Assembly (NCBI RefSeq): GCF_036289385.1
Contig: NZ_JAYFFH010000011.1
Location: 1-46,985, forward strand
DNA length: 46,985 nt
DNA from: Anaerofustis butyriciformans
Lineage (GTDB): Bacteria > Bacillota > Clostridia > Eubacteriales > Anaerofustaceae
Direction of reading: 5' to 3'
Position 1 is the stretch's first letter. The number at the start of each line of letters is the position of its first letter. Shown piece after piece: positions 26,039 through 32,398 of this stretch. Both the position numbers and the translations under genes were made by a program. Under the pieces are notes generated by a model. That model made no database searches and was not told where the DNA came from. It saw only the letters and a program-made list of their open reading frames with translations.

Positions 26039-26096
26039 TTCAAAAATTTTATATTTTTGAATTACCCTTGAGGGTGACAACTCAGATAGAGTTGTC
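26039..26096 (+). promoter_or_regulatory. Three consecutive hairpins in the leader of the membrane-protein gene
   Basis: TTCAAAAAT/ATTTTTGAA (26039-26061), ACCCT/AGGGT (26064-26075) and GACAACTC/GAGTTGTC (26076-26096) lie end to end between the HTH stop and the AAAAGGAG at 26123. The latter two are unusually G+C-rich for this plasmid. They could be a structured leader or a protein-bound RNA. No known riboswitch was recognised. Confidence 0.5.
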
Positions 26097-26137
26097 GGGT
26101 GGTAAGGATTTATATAAATAATAAAAGGAGTAAAAAA

Positions 26138-26674
26138 ATGAAAAAAAATATTAACTATAAAAAATTGACCAAATGGAGAAATAATATATCTTTATTTAAA
26201 GATTTAGAAAAAGGATTGATACCATTATTATATGCTTTAATTTTTCTTATCTGTGTGATAAAATTTGGTAGATTTGCTTTCGTTATTGTACTAACATTAC
26301 TTATTTTACATATATGCCTTAAAATATTATTCATAAATAAAATTACCATTTTTAATTGTTTATCCCAAGAAGTTAGAAATTTTGAGGGAAGAGAATTTTT
26401 AGAAAATATCATAGATAATAATATAGAAAGTATTGTTATTACTGACCATTATGATATTATTCCATTAATTAAACATGAAAGTTATAATAACCCTTATAAA
26501 AAGATAATACATGATAAAGACCACATTAAGCATATTGTATGCTGTTTAGATAATAAATCATTTAATAAATTTATTAACTCAAAAGAGTTTAATATTATTC
26601 AAGAAATTTATAAAAAAAATATTATAAATACTGAAGAAGAAAGTCGTATTAATAATATTAAACGCTTAATTTAA
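26138..26674 (+). CDS. Membrane protein, paralogue of the gene at 41323-41931
   Basis: This 178-residue protein starts at ATG 26138 (AAAAGGAG 8 bases upstream). Two adjacent hydrophobic segments (about 27-47 and 48-68) are followed by a cytoplasmic-type domain. That domain holds the conserved block IVITDHYDIIPL....YNNPYKKIIHDKDHIKHIVC, which is nearly repeated in the plasmid's other copy (IVITDNYDIIPL....YNNHYKKIIYDENEMKHFIC). The shared family is unknown to me. A pair of membrane paralogues on a conjugative plasmid could be exclusion or immunity factors. That is speculation. Confidence 0.7.
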   Translation: MKKNINYKKLTKWRNNISLFKDLEKGLIPLLYALIFLICVIKFGRFAFVIVLTLLILHICLKILFINKITIFNCLSQEVRNFEGREFLENIIDNNIESIVITDHYDIIPLIKHESYNNPYKKIIHDKDHIKHIVCCLDNKSFNKFINSKEFNIIQEIYKKNIINTEEESRINNIKRLI

Positions 26675-26700
26675 TTTCTTAATGTTAAGATAAATATTAA

Positions 26701-26771
26701 TTTTTTCTTATTAGTAGGAGTTGAATATATGGAAATAAAAGAAAAAATAACATTTAAAGATTTTTTACATA
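26701..26771 (+). repeat. 71-bp direct repeat, second copy (leader and start of HTH gene 2)
   Basis: See 25784-25854. The two copies are about 0.9 kb apart, which allows recombination between them. Confidence 0.85.
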
Positions 26772-26950
26772 AAAGAAGTATATCAGGATATAAATTGTCT
26801 AAAATTACAGGTATTCCTAAAAGTACAGTAGACAGTTGGTTACAAGGAATGCCTATATATAAGGCAAGAGTATCAAATATACTCAAAATATCAAAAGCAT
26901 TAAATATATCATTATCTGAATTAATTAATGAATTATATGCAATAAAATAA
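26729..26950 (+). CDS. Small XRE-type HTH regulator, copy 2
   Basis: This 73-residue protein has the HTH region LSKITGIPKSTVDSWLQGM and an ILKISKALNISLSELINELY tail. It is a paralogue of 25812-26033 with a near-identical N-terminus and leader but a different recognition helix. It lies just upstream of the methyltransferase gene and could control it. The stop codon enters the terminator stem. Confidence 0.8.
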   Translation: MEIKEKITFKDFLHKRSISGYKLSKITGIPKSTVDSWLQGMPIYKARVSNILKISKALNISLSELINELYAIK

Positions 26951-26990
26951 AAAATGACGTCGTGAGAAGCTCTTAAATCCATTTTTTATT
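26949..26990 (+). terminator. Probable terminator after HTH copy 2
   Basis: AAAAAATG (26949-26956) pairs with CATTTTTT (26980-26987), with an inner GAG/CTC step. Confidence 0.55.
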
Positions 26991-27071
26991 AATGAAACAT
27001 ACTCATATCTATATAAACTATTTATAAAGATAATAAGATTATAATAATTATAATATTAATAGGTGAAAATA

Positions 27072-28712
27072 ATGTTATTAAAAGAAGAATGCAATTTAGA
27101 AAAAAAGTATAATGGTGTATATTATACACCTTTAACAATAGCTACGTGTATGGTTAAATTCTTTAAACATGATAAATATATAAAAACAGTATTAGAACCA
27201 AGTTGTGGGAATGGTATATTTCTTAAGGCATTAGTTAACGAACAATTAATTGAACAATATAATAAAATAACTGCTGTTGAAATTCAAAAAAGTGAAGCAG
27301 CAACGTTAAGTAAAACATTTAAAAATAATTCAAATATATCTATATACAATGAAGATTTTTTTGAATTTTATAAAAAAAATAAAAACAAATATGACTTAAT
27401 ATTAGGTAATCCACCTTATATACGTTATCAATATATTGCAAAAAAACAACAAAATAATATGATAGATGTTTTAACAAGTAACGGAATGAAAAGCAATAAA
27501 CTAATTAATATATGGGTTGCTTTTATAGTTGCTTGCGTAAACATGTTAAGTAATAATGGTAAAATTGCTTTTATAATTCCTTCAGAAATATTATATAATG
27601 CATATGCAGAAGATCTACGATTATTTTTATACGAAAAATTATCAAAAATAACATTAATAACATGTCAAGAACGAATTTTTTCAGATATTGAACAAGAAGT
27701 ACTTATTTTTATTGGAGAAAAAGGTGATTTAAGGAAAAAAATAAGAATTATCGAATTAAATAGCCTTAAAGAATTAGAAAATATTAATATAGATAAAGAT
27801 AATTTTCAAACACTTAATAACGGACATGAAAAATGGACAAAATATTTTATTTCAAAACAAGAAAATCAATTACTTACGGAATTAAAAAAAGATAAAAGAT
27901 TTCAAACTTTAGGTGAAACAGGAATTATTAATGTAGGAATTACCACAGGAAATAATAAATATTTTTCAATAAATAAAGATATTGTTGATACATACGATTT
28001 AACTAATGTTGTAAAGCCATTAATAGGAAAAAATGCACATACACATAGTATATATTTTAATATTGATGATTGGGAAAAAAATGTAAAGAAAAATAAAGAT
28101 GCTTATTTAGTTGATTTTTCTAATATACCTTTTGAAAATTATTCGTTAGGACAGAAAAAATATATTCAACAAGGAGAACGACAAGGAGTAAATAATAGAT
28201 ATAAATGTAAAATTAGAGAAAAATGGTATCAAATACCATATATATGGATACCTGATGCTTTTTTTCTTCGTAAAAGTTATTTATATCCTAAATTTATATT
28301 AAATTGTTGTAAAGCTGTTTCTACAAGTACTATGAATAGAGTTAAATTCAATAATGGTATTGAACCTGAAAGAATTATTTTATCGTATTATAATAGTATT
28401 TCCTTCGCTTTTACTGAAATAAATGGGCGATGTTATGGTAGGGGATTATTAGAGATACTACCAAAAGAAGCAGGAAACATTTTAGTTCCTATTTTAGATT
28501 GTGTTCCAATAGATAAAATTAGAGAAGTACTATATCAAGTAGATACAATTATACGAAATAAAGAAAATATTGAAAAGGCTTTAATTCTTGTAGATAAAAA
28601 AATTCTAGAAGATTACTTAGGTATCAATAACGAAATATGTTATCAAGTGAGATATATATGGAAAAAATTACAACATAAAAGATTAAAAAAGAAAAAAAAA
28701 AAGGAGAGATAA
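27072..28712 (+). CDS. Orphan N6-adenine DNA methyltransferase, TaqI/Eco57I-like
   Basis: This 546-residue protein has motif X/entry GVYYTPLTIA, SAM motif I EPSCGNG (42-48) and catalytic NPPY (113-116). A C-terminal target-recognition region of about 300 residues follows. This gamma-type layout is that of type II adenine methylases such as TaqI, Eco57I and PaeR7I. No restriction enzyme gene lies beside it. It probably protects the plasmid from host restriction or acts epigenetically, and it adds to the methylase domain in the giant helicase. I chose ATG 27072 (AGGTG 7 bases upstream) over GTG 27063, which overlaps that ribosome site. Confidence 0.88.
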   Translation: MLLKEECNLEKKYNGVYYTPLTIATCMVKFFKHDKYIKTVLEPSCGNGIFLKALVNEQLIEQYNKITAVEIQKSEAATLSKTFKNNSNISIYNEDFFEFYKKNKNKYDLILGNPPYIRYQYIAKKQQNNMIDVLTSNGMKSNKLINIWVAFIVACVNMLSNNGKIAFIIPSEILYNAYAEDLRLFLYEKLSKITLITCQERIFSDIEQEVLIFIGEKGDLRKKIRIIELNSLKELENINIDKDNFQTLNNGHEKWTKYFISKQENQLLTELKKDKRFQTLGETGIINVGITTGNNKYFSINKDIVDTYDLTNVVKPLIGKNAHTHSIYFNIDDWEKNVKKNKDAYLVDFSNIPFENYSLGQKKYIQQGERQGVNNRYKCKIREKWYQIPYIWIPDAFFLRKSYLYPKFILNCCKAVSTSTMNRVKFNNGIEPERIILSYYNSISFAFTEINGRCYGRGLLEILPKEAGNILVPILDCVPIDKIREVLYQVDTIIRNKENIEKALILVDKKILEDYLGINNEICYQVRYIWKKLQHKRLKKKKKKER

Positions 28713-28730
28713 ACTAATCTCTTCTTTTTA
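28701..28730 (+). terminator. Terminator of the methyltransferase gene
   Basis: GGAGAGAT/ATCTCTTC (one G-U) around AAACTA, overlapping the stop codon and followed by T residues. Confidence 0.75.
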
Positions 28731-28764
28731 TATTAATACTTCAACTTTCCACTAAAGACAAGTT

Positions 28765-28902
28765 TAAAATAAAGTTATAACTTTATTTTATTAAGTCCGG
28801 GTATAAATTTAATAAAGTATTTTTAATATTTACTTTTTTTTATTAGGTATTGTTTTAACGGCCATTCTAATTTAATTTATTAAATTAGGTGCTGTTAAAA
28901 CA
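28765..28902. repeat. Palindrome and nested inverted repeats in the methylase-toxin gap
   Basis: A perfect 26-bp palindrome lies at 28765-28790 (half-site TAAAATAAAGTTA). A nested structure lies at 28851-28902: outer arms TGTTTTAAC/GTTAAAACA and inner arms CTAATTTA/TAAATTAG. No gene is visible. It could be a resolvase site, a single-strand origin or transcription terminators. Besides these and the type I toxin-antitoxin locus, I see nothing else in the stretch 28713-29488. Confidence 0.5.
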
Positions 28903-28977
28903 TACAATACTATTTTAATAAAACATTGTAAAACATTGTAAAAAAAAGTAACAACAAGTAAAAAATGATTAAAAATA

Positions 28978-29006
28978 TTGACAAATATATATTATTATCA
29001 TAAAAT
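28978..29006 (+). promoter_or_regulatory. Promoter of the type I antitoxin RNA
   Basis: -35 TTGACA (28978-28983, perfect consensus), 17-bp spacer, -10 TAAAAT (29001-29006). It reads towards, and antisense to, the toxin gene. Three ATATATACAAAT-type repeats follow at about 29009-29041. Confidence 0.75.
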
Positions 29007-29012
29007 GTATAT

Positions 29013-29134
29013 ACAAATATATATACAAATATATATACAAAAGCCATAACATATAGAGTGGCACTTTATTGTTAATAGTTTTAAAAATAACTATCCTTAT
29101 AATTTTGGTCGATTTGTTGGATAGTTATTTTTTT
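29013..29134 (+). ncRNA. Putative antisense RNA antitoxin of the type I locus
   Basis: An RNA of about 120 nt is predicted from the consensus promoter at 28978-29006 to the shared terminator at 29083-29134. It overlaps the 3' end of the toxin mRNA, including the last codons of the toxin, so base pairing is possible. It contains AGAGTGGCACTT near 29055-29066, which is repeated in inverted orientation in the toxin mRNA leader (29302-29313). Convergent toxin and RNA genes meeting at one terminator are the layout of Fst-, TxpA- and BsrG-type loci. No long gene lies in the region. Confidence 0.65.
29083..29134. terminator. Shared bidirectional terminator of toxin mRNA and antisense RNA
   Basis: Arms AAAAATAACTATCC (29083-29096) and GGATAGTTATTTTT (29119-29132) with a 22-base loop. 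T-runs follow in both directions. The toxin stop codon lies in the right arm. Confidence 0.85.
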
Positions 29135-29202
29135 ATTGTTTCTACCAATTTGGTTAAAGAAATAATGATTGATAAAATCATTATGTAATATAATATGGTC
29201 AT
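29125..29202 (-). CDS. Type I toxin: 25-residue hydrophobic peptide (holin-like/TxpA-Fst class)
   Basis: The peptide starts MTILYYIMILSIIISL, continues with a single membrane helix and ends in ETIKK. A hydrophobic helix with a short basic tail is typical of Firmicutes type I toxins that damage the membrane. The ribosome site AGGAGGTGAT is a perfect match to the 16S anti-Shine-Dalgarno, 7 bases from the ATG, as commonly seen in this toxin class. It is transcribed opposite to a predicted antisense RNA that converges on the same terminator. It would kill or arrest cells that lose the plasmid. Confidence 0.72.
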   Translation of the reverse strand: MTILYYIMILSIIISLTKLVETIKK

Positions 29203-29206
29203 GACA

Positions 29207-29260
29207 TCACCTCCTGTCAATATATTTAAAACCTCCTTTACTTTGAATTAATAATATCAT
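29207..29260 (-). CDS. 17-residue leader peptide upstream of the type I toxin
   Basis: An ATG with GGAGG at 10-base distance opens a frame MILLIQSKGGFKYIDRR. Its stop codon TGA is part of the toxin's AGGAGGTGA ribosome site. Ribosomes translating it would cover the toxin ribosome site, so it could couple or block toxin translation. The sequence is too short to judge by composition. Confidence 0.45.
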   Translation of the reverse strand: MILLIQSKGGFKYIDRR

Positions 29261-29339
29261 TACTAATCCTCCTTTCAGGTAAATTCCAAATATATAACAA
29301 GAAGTGCCACCCTCATACTATAATTCTATGGCAAAACAT

Positions 29340-29348
29340 ATTATAGCA
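29340..29348 (-). promoter_or_regulatory. Extended -10 promoter of the toxin mRNA
   Basis: On the minus strand TGCTATAAT (29348-29340) is a full extended -10. The -35 (ATGCTT) is poor. The predicted start is near 29333, giving an mRNA of about 250 nt with a long leader. Confidence 0.6.
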
Positions 29349-29410
29349 TATGATTTTATAAAAAGCATAATTTTATATACAAAAAATTCTAAATTTTTTA
29401 ATAAAATAAA

Positions 29411-29440
29411 AAAAATGACTCAATGAGAGCCATTTTAAGC
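29411..29440 (-). terminator. Terminator of the RHH-like gene at 29489
   Basis: On the minus strand AATGGCTC pairs with GAGTCATT (one G-U) and runs into a long T tract. Confidence 0.6.
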
Positions 29441-29488
29441 GATTTTTTAAATATTATATGTATATTTATATCATAAATTCCTTATATT

Positions 29489-29845
29489 TCAATTAGTAAA
29501 ATATTCAGGATATAAATTATATAAACCAATATAAAATAATAAATTAAATAATTGTGTTTTTGTAATACCAATATTTACAGCAATTTTTGTTAATAATTCA
29601 TATAGTTGATGTGGCATTAATATCGATGTTTGTTCTTTATTTGCACTTAAAAATAACTTTTTATTATTTAATATTTTCATTAACATCATTCTTTCTTCAA
29701 TTATTATATTCATATTATCTGAAATATATACATATTTGTGCAAAGTAAAATAAATTAATTCTAAATATATATTAGTTTTATTTATGTTTTTTTTATTAGC
29801 AATATTTGTAATAATTCTTTTAATATCTGTGTTTATATTTAACAA
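29489..29845 (-). CDS. RHH-like regulator, paralogue of the gene at 46567-46944
   Basis: This 118-residue protein (from TTG 29845) shares blocks with the plasmid's other RHH protein: IITNIANKKNINKTNIYLEL versus IIKNIADKKGRTCTDIRLEL, and a final LYPEY. Alignment shows the beta-strand continues upstream of the TTG (codons for DKKIV before it, then a stop at 29863-29861). The true start may therefore be a rare ATC at 29851, or TTG with a shortened strand. Its promoter is flanked by an 11-bp inverted repeat, so autorepression is likely. Confidence 0.65.
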   Translation of the reverse strand: MLNINTDIKRIITNIANKKNINKTNIYLELIYFTLHKYVYISDNMNIIIEERMMLMKILNNKKLFLSANKEQTSILMPHQLYELLTKIAVNIGITKTQLFNLLFYIGLYNLYPEYFTN

Positions 29846-29910
29846 TACGATTTTTTTATCTCACTATTAAAATTTTTACTTAATAAAAGTTTCAATTAAT
29901 TACTCCTAAA

Positions 29911-29978
29911 ATGTACAATATATTATCAAAATATGTTATATATAATTTATTATACTATAAAACTACAATATTGTACAT
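29911..29978 (-). promoter_or_regulatory. Promoter and paired operators of the RHH-like gene
   Basis: -10 TATAAT is at 29954-29949 (minus). The perfect inverted repeat ATGTACAATAT (29911-29921) / ATATTGTACAT (29968-29978) brackets it. One arm covers the -35 region and the other lies downstream of the start site. Confidence 0.65.
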
Positions 29979-29979
29979 A

Positions 29980-30303
29980 TTATTCTATCTCATATTCTTC
30001 ATCTATTTCATAATATTTTTCAGCTTCTTTTTTAAATTCTTCTACTTGCAAATTATGTCGTATCGGGTACATATCTTCAGCAGTTAACTCAGGTTTTGCA
30101 TACTGAAATACATCTAACTCTGCTCCTAAGCCATAAATAATTTGAGTTAATTGTGCTGTATTAAAATATTTTTTTAACACAGCATTTGACTCCACTAAAG
30201 AACGATAATTGATATCCTCTGTTTTATTCTCGATTATGTTATTTATTGCATTTTTAATTTCATATGTTATATTTTTTTCTCGTTCGTTTGTACAATTTTT
30301 CAT
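29980..30303 (-). CDS. Small protein with YAKPELTAEDM motif
   Basis: This 107-residue acidic protein is the last gene of the VirB8/CwlT operon. It contains the segment FNTAQLTQIIYGLGAELDVF followed by QYAKPELTAEDMYPIR. This is a single copy of the repeated 'qM..I..GLe.GLDVs.YA.p.f' helix-turn module seen in many Firmicutes conjugative-element proteins. That module is of unknown function and may mediate protein contacts. AGGAGAA precedes the start. Confidence 0.6.
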   Translation of the reverse strand: MKNCTNEREKNITYEIKNAINNIIENKTEDINYRSLVESNAVLKKYFNTAQLTQIIYGLGAELDVFQYAKPELTAEDMYPIRHNLQVEEFKKEAEKYYEIDEEYEIE

Positions 30304-30321
30304 TATTTTCTTCTCCTTTTT

Positions 30322-30933
30322 CTATCTATCTATAACAACAATACCATTAATACCAGTATTAACTACTTGTTCTCCTATTTCTTGATTTACTTTATACTCA
30401 TCTTTATCTTTTTTTATCTCTAGTTTTGTAATTAATGCACTTTCGGTCAATACATCATCCGTTTTATCTATAACACGTGAAAAAACTACAACATCGAAAG
30501 TTGTATTAGTTTTTTTTAATAAATAAACTTCCTTTACAAATACATCTGTTGATGTTCCTCCAGTAGTCATAGTATCATCACCTTTATTATTATCAATTAC
30601 CCCCAATTGTTCTTTTTTTTGTAAGTATAAACTTTCCGTAGATAAAGGCTTTATTTTTGATAATATTTTCTGACTTGAATAGTTATCTTTTTCCATTGTT
30701 ATAGTTGCTTCGACATAATTTTTTGCTACAACACTAATTTTATTTTCATCTATATCATTATTATCATCAAATTGATTTATATTTTGTTCTGTTGTATAAC
30801 TTTCTATTAATTGTGATTGTAAATTATTAATTTCATTTTTTTGTTTAAAAAAGATTATCAGTAAAATAAATATAATGATTAAAAATAATAAAAATACTGA
30901 TAAAAGAAAAAATTTATTATTTATATATTTCAT
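30322..30933 (-). CDS. VirB8/TcpC-like bitopic transfer protein
   Basis: This 203-residue protein has a short cytoplasmic N-terminus, one strong membrane helix (about 8-30), a coiled linker (KQKNEINNLQSQLIES) and an extracytoplasmic domain of about 130 residues ending in beta-strands. This is the topology of VirB8 and the related TcpC/OrfG proteins with NTF2-like folds, essential assembly factors of the pore. I chose ATG 30933, with AAAAGGAG 9 bases upstream. A longer frame would overlap the upstream gene without a ribosome site. It lies directly after the CwlT-like gene, a pairing seen in Tn916-like systems. Confidence 0.6.
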   Translation of the reverse strand: MKYINNKFFLLSVFLLFLIIIFILLIIFFKQKNEINNLQSQLIESYTTEQNINQFDDNNDIDENKISVVAKNYVEATITMEKDNYSSQKILSKIKPLSTESLYLQKKEQLGVIDNNKGDDTMTTGGTSTDVFVKEVYLLKKTNTTFDVVVFSRVIDKTDDVLTESALITKLEIKKDKDEYKVNQEIGEQVVNTGINGIVVIDR

Positions 30934-30946
30934 GTTATTCTCCTTT

Positions 30947-31960
30947 TTATTTCCTATTATATGTACAATATCCAGTAACACCACGTACAGATTGGTCAGA
31001 ATATGAGCCAACAAATGAAGTGGAATTAGAGTATGTTCCTCCAAATGAACGGTTACCTTCAATTGTGTATAAGGTATTTCCTTTTCTTCCTGCAACAATA
31101 CCGATATGCCCTTGTCCGAATAAAATAACAAAATCCCCTGCTTTAGGAGTATATCCACTACTTGCTGAGTGATATTGTCCTTTTGCTTGAAAATTGTCTA
31201 CTACGGTAGGAACGTATGGATGAAGTGGTGCAACTTCTCTGCTTAAACCAACTTTGTCTGCACAATACATACAGAATAAAGTACACCATGCAGCATCTCT
31301 TCCATATCCGTATTTTGATTGAAATATTGCTCCATTTTGTTTTTTATCAGCATAATATTTTGCAACTTGAACAATATCACTTCCATTTATATCTGAAATT
31401 CCTGCTTGAGAAATAGAAATATAATAGTTATAAACTAAAGTTGCATATTGTTTTGATGAAATGTGAATTGCATTAGGTTCTATATCATCAAAATACATTG
31501 CTAAAGACTCTTTTATCTTATCTTCGTCTTTAATTGACTTAACATTTAATTTTTTAAAGTTAGTTGAAACAAATTTTATTCCACTTTGAATAGAATGCTG
31601 TTTATTCGTACATCTATTATTAACACAATAAGTACAATGTTTATCATGCTTTTTATGATAAAAAATATTCATTGGGTCAGTACCAATTTTTATATTATAA
31701 TCAGCATGAACCTGTATCATTGATAAAAATAAATCTACAAAACCATCTTGTTTTGATTTGCTTATTCCATTTTCTTCTAAAATAGGAATACTATATTGTT
31801 CTACTAATGTTCTACATGCTTCTACTTCTTTGTTAAATTCAAAATCTTTAATAATATTACCTGTTGACATAAAAATTGCTGATAATATTGAAGTAATTAT
31901 CATAAATACAATAAAAAATGGTATGAAAATTTTTAATAAAATTTTTATTAATTTAAACAT
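30947..31960 (-). CDS. CwlT/VirB1-like cell-wall hydrolase with CHAP domain
   Basis: This 337-residue protein has a membrane anchor (about 9-32), a CwlT-type lysozyme-like domain (about 40-190) and a C-terminal CHAP-like amidase domain. The CHAP domain has cysteine C226 (AAWCTLF) and histidine H285 (GHIGIV). It opens peptidoglycan for the mating channel. In the lysozyme half, the place of the catalytic glutamate (xIQVE) reads MIQVH (81-85), and an unusual Cys/His-rich insert (HCTYCVNNRCTNKQH) follows. The muramidase activity may be lost while the peptidase remains. Confidence 0.85.
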   Translation of the reverse strand: MFKLIKILLKIFIPFFIVFMIITSILSAIFMSTGNIIKDFEFNKEVEACRTLVEQYSIPILEENGISKSKQDGFVDLFLSMIQVHADYNIKIGTDPMNIFYHKKHDKHCTYCVNNRCTNKQHSIQSGIKFVSTNFKKLNVKSIKDEDKIKESLAMYFDDIEPNAIHISSKQYATLVYNYYISISQAGISDINGSDIVQVAKYYADKKQNGAIFQSKYGYGRDAAWCTLFCMYCADKVGLSREVAPLHPYVPTVVDNFQAKGQYHSASSGYTPKAGDFVILFGQGHIGIVAGRKGNTLYTIEGNRSFGGTYSNSTSFVGSYSDQSVRGVTGYCTYNRK

Positions 31961-31976
31961 AATTTTTACCTCAATA

Positions 31977-32384
31977 TTATTTTAGTTGTTGTAAAAAGTC
32001 TTTTTTCCATTGTTCATATTTTTCTTGTTCTGTATTTTTCATATATAATACAGATATCCATATACCTATTAGAAAATTGATATTTTTATCTTTTATGTGT
32101 AAATAATAATCTTCGTTATCGTTAATAATATCTAAATCATATACAGAATCTATTTTAAATAAACATTCAAATAGTTCATGTTTATTTAAAGTTTCAACTT
32201 GGGAAAAATCATAATCAAATATATTACTTAATTTTCGCATCGTTGATATTCTAGGTTTTATTTTGTTTTGTTCAATATTAGATAAACTGGCTTGAGTTAT
32301 ATTTAATAATTCTGCCAACTGTATTTGTGTATATCCCCTTTCAATTCTTTTCATTCTTATAATATTTCCTATTTCTTTTGTCAT
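31977..32384 (-). CDS. XRE-family transcriptional regulator
   Basis: This 135-residue protein has a classical HTH: IGNIIRMKRIERGYTQIQLAELL, then NITQASLSNIEQNKIKPRIS (about 5-55). A C-terminal 70-residue domain may sense a signal or dimerise. It lies between the Big2 adhesin gene (15 bases upstream) and the CwlT-like gene. It therefore probably controls this operon of surface and transfer genes. Confidence 0.88.
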   Translation of the reverse strand: MTKEIGNIIRMKRIERGYTQIQLAELLNITQASLSNIEQNKIKPRISTMRKLSNIFDYDFSQVETLNKHELFECLFKIDSVYDLDIINDNEDYYLHIKDKNINFLIGIWISVLYMKNTEQEKYEQWKKDFLQQLK

Positions 32385-32398
32385 TCTTATAATGCTCC

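Noticed and set aside
30934..31158. N-terminal extension of the VirB8-like protein into the CwlT-like gene
   Set aside because: The extension overlaps the CHAP domain coding region and has no ribosome site, while ATG 30933 has AAAAGGAG at proper spacing and starts a normal membrane anchor.
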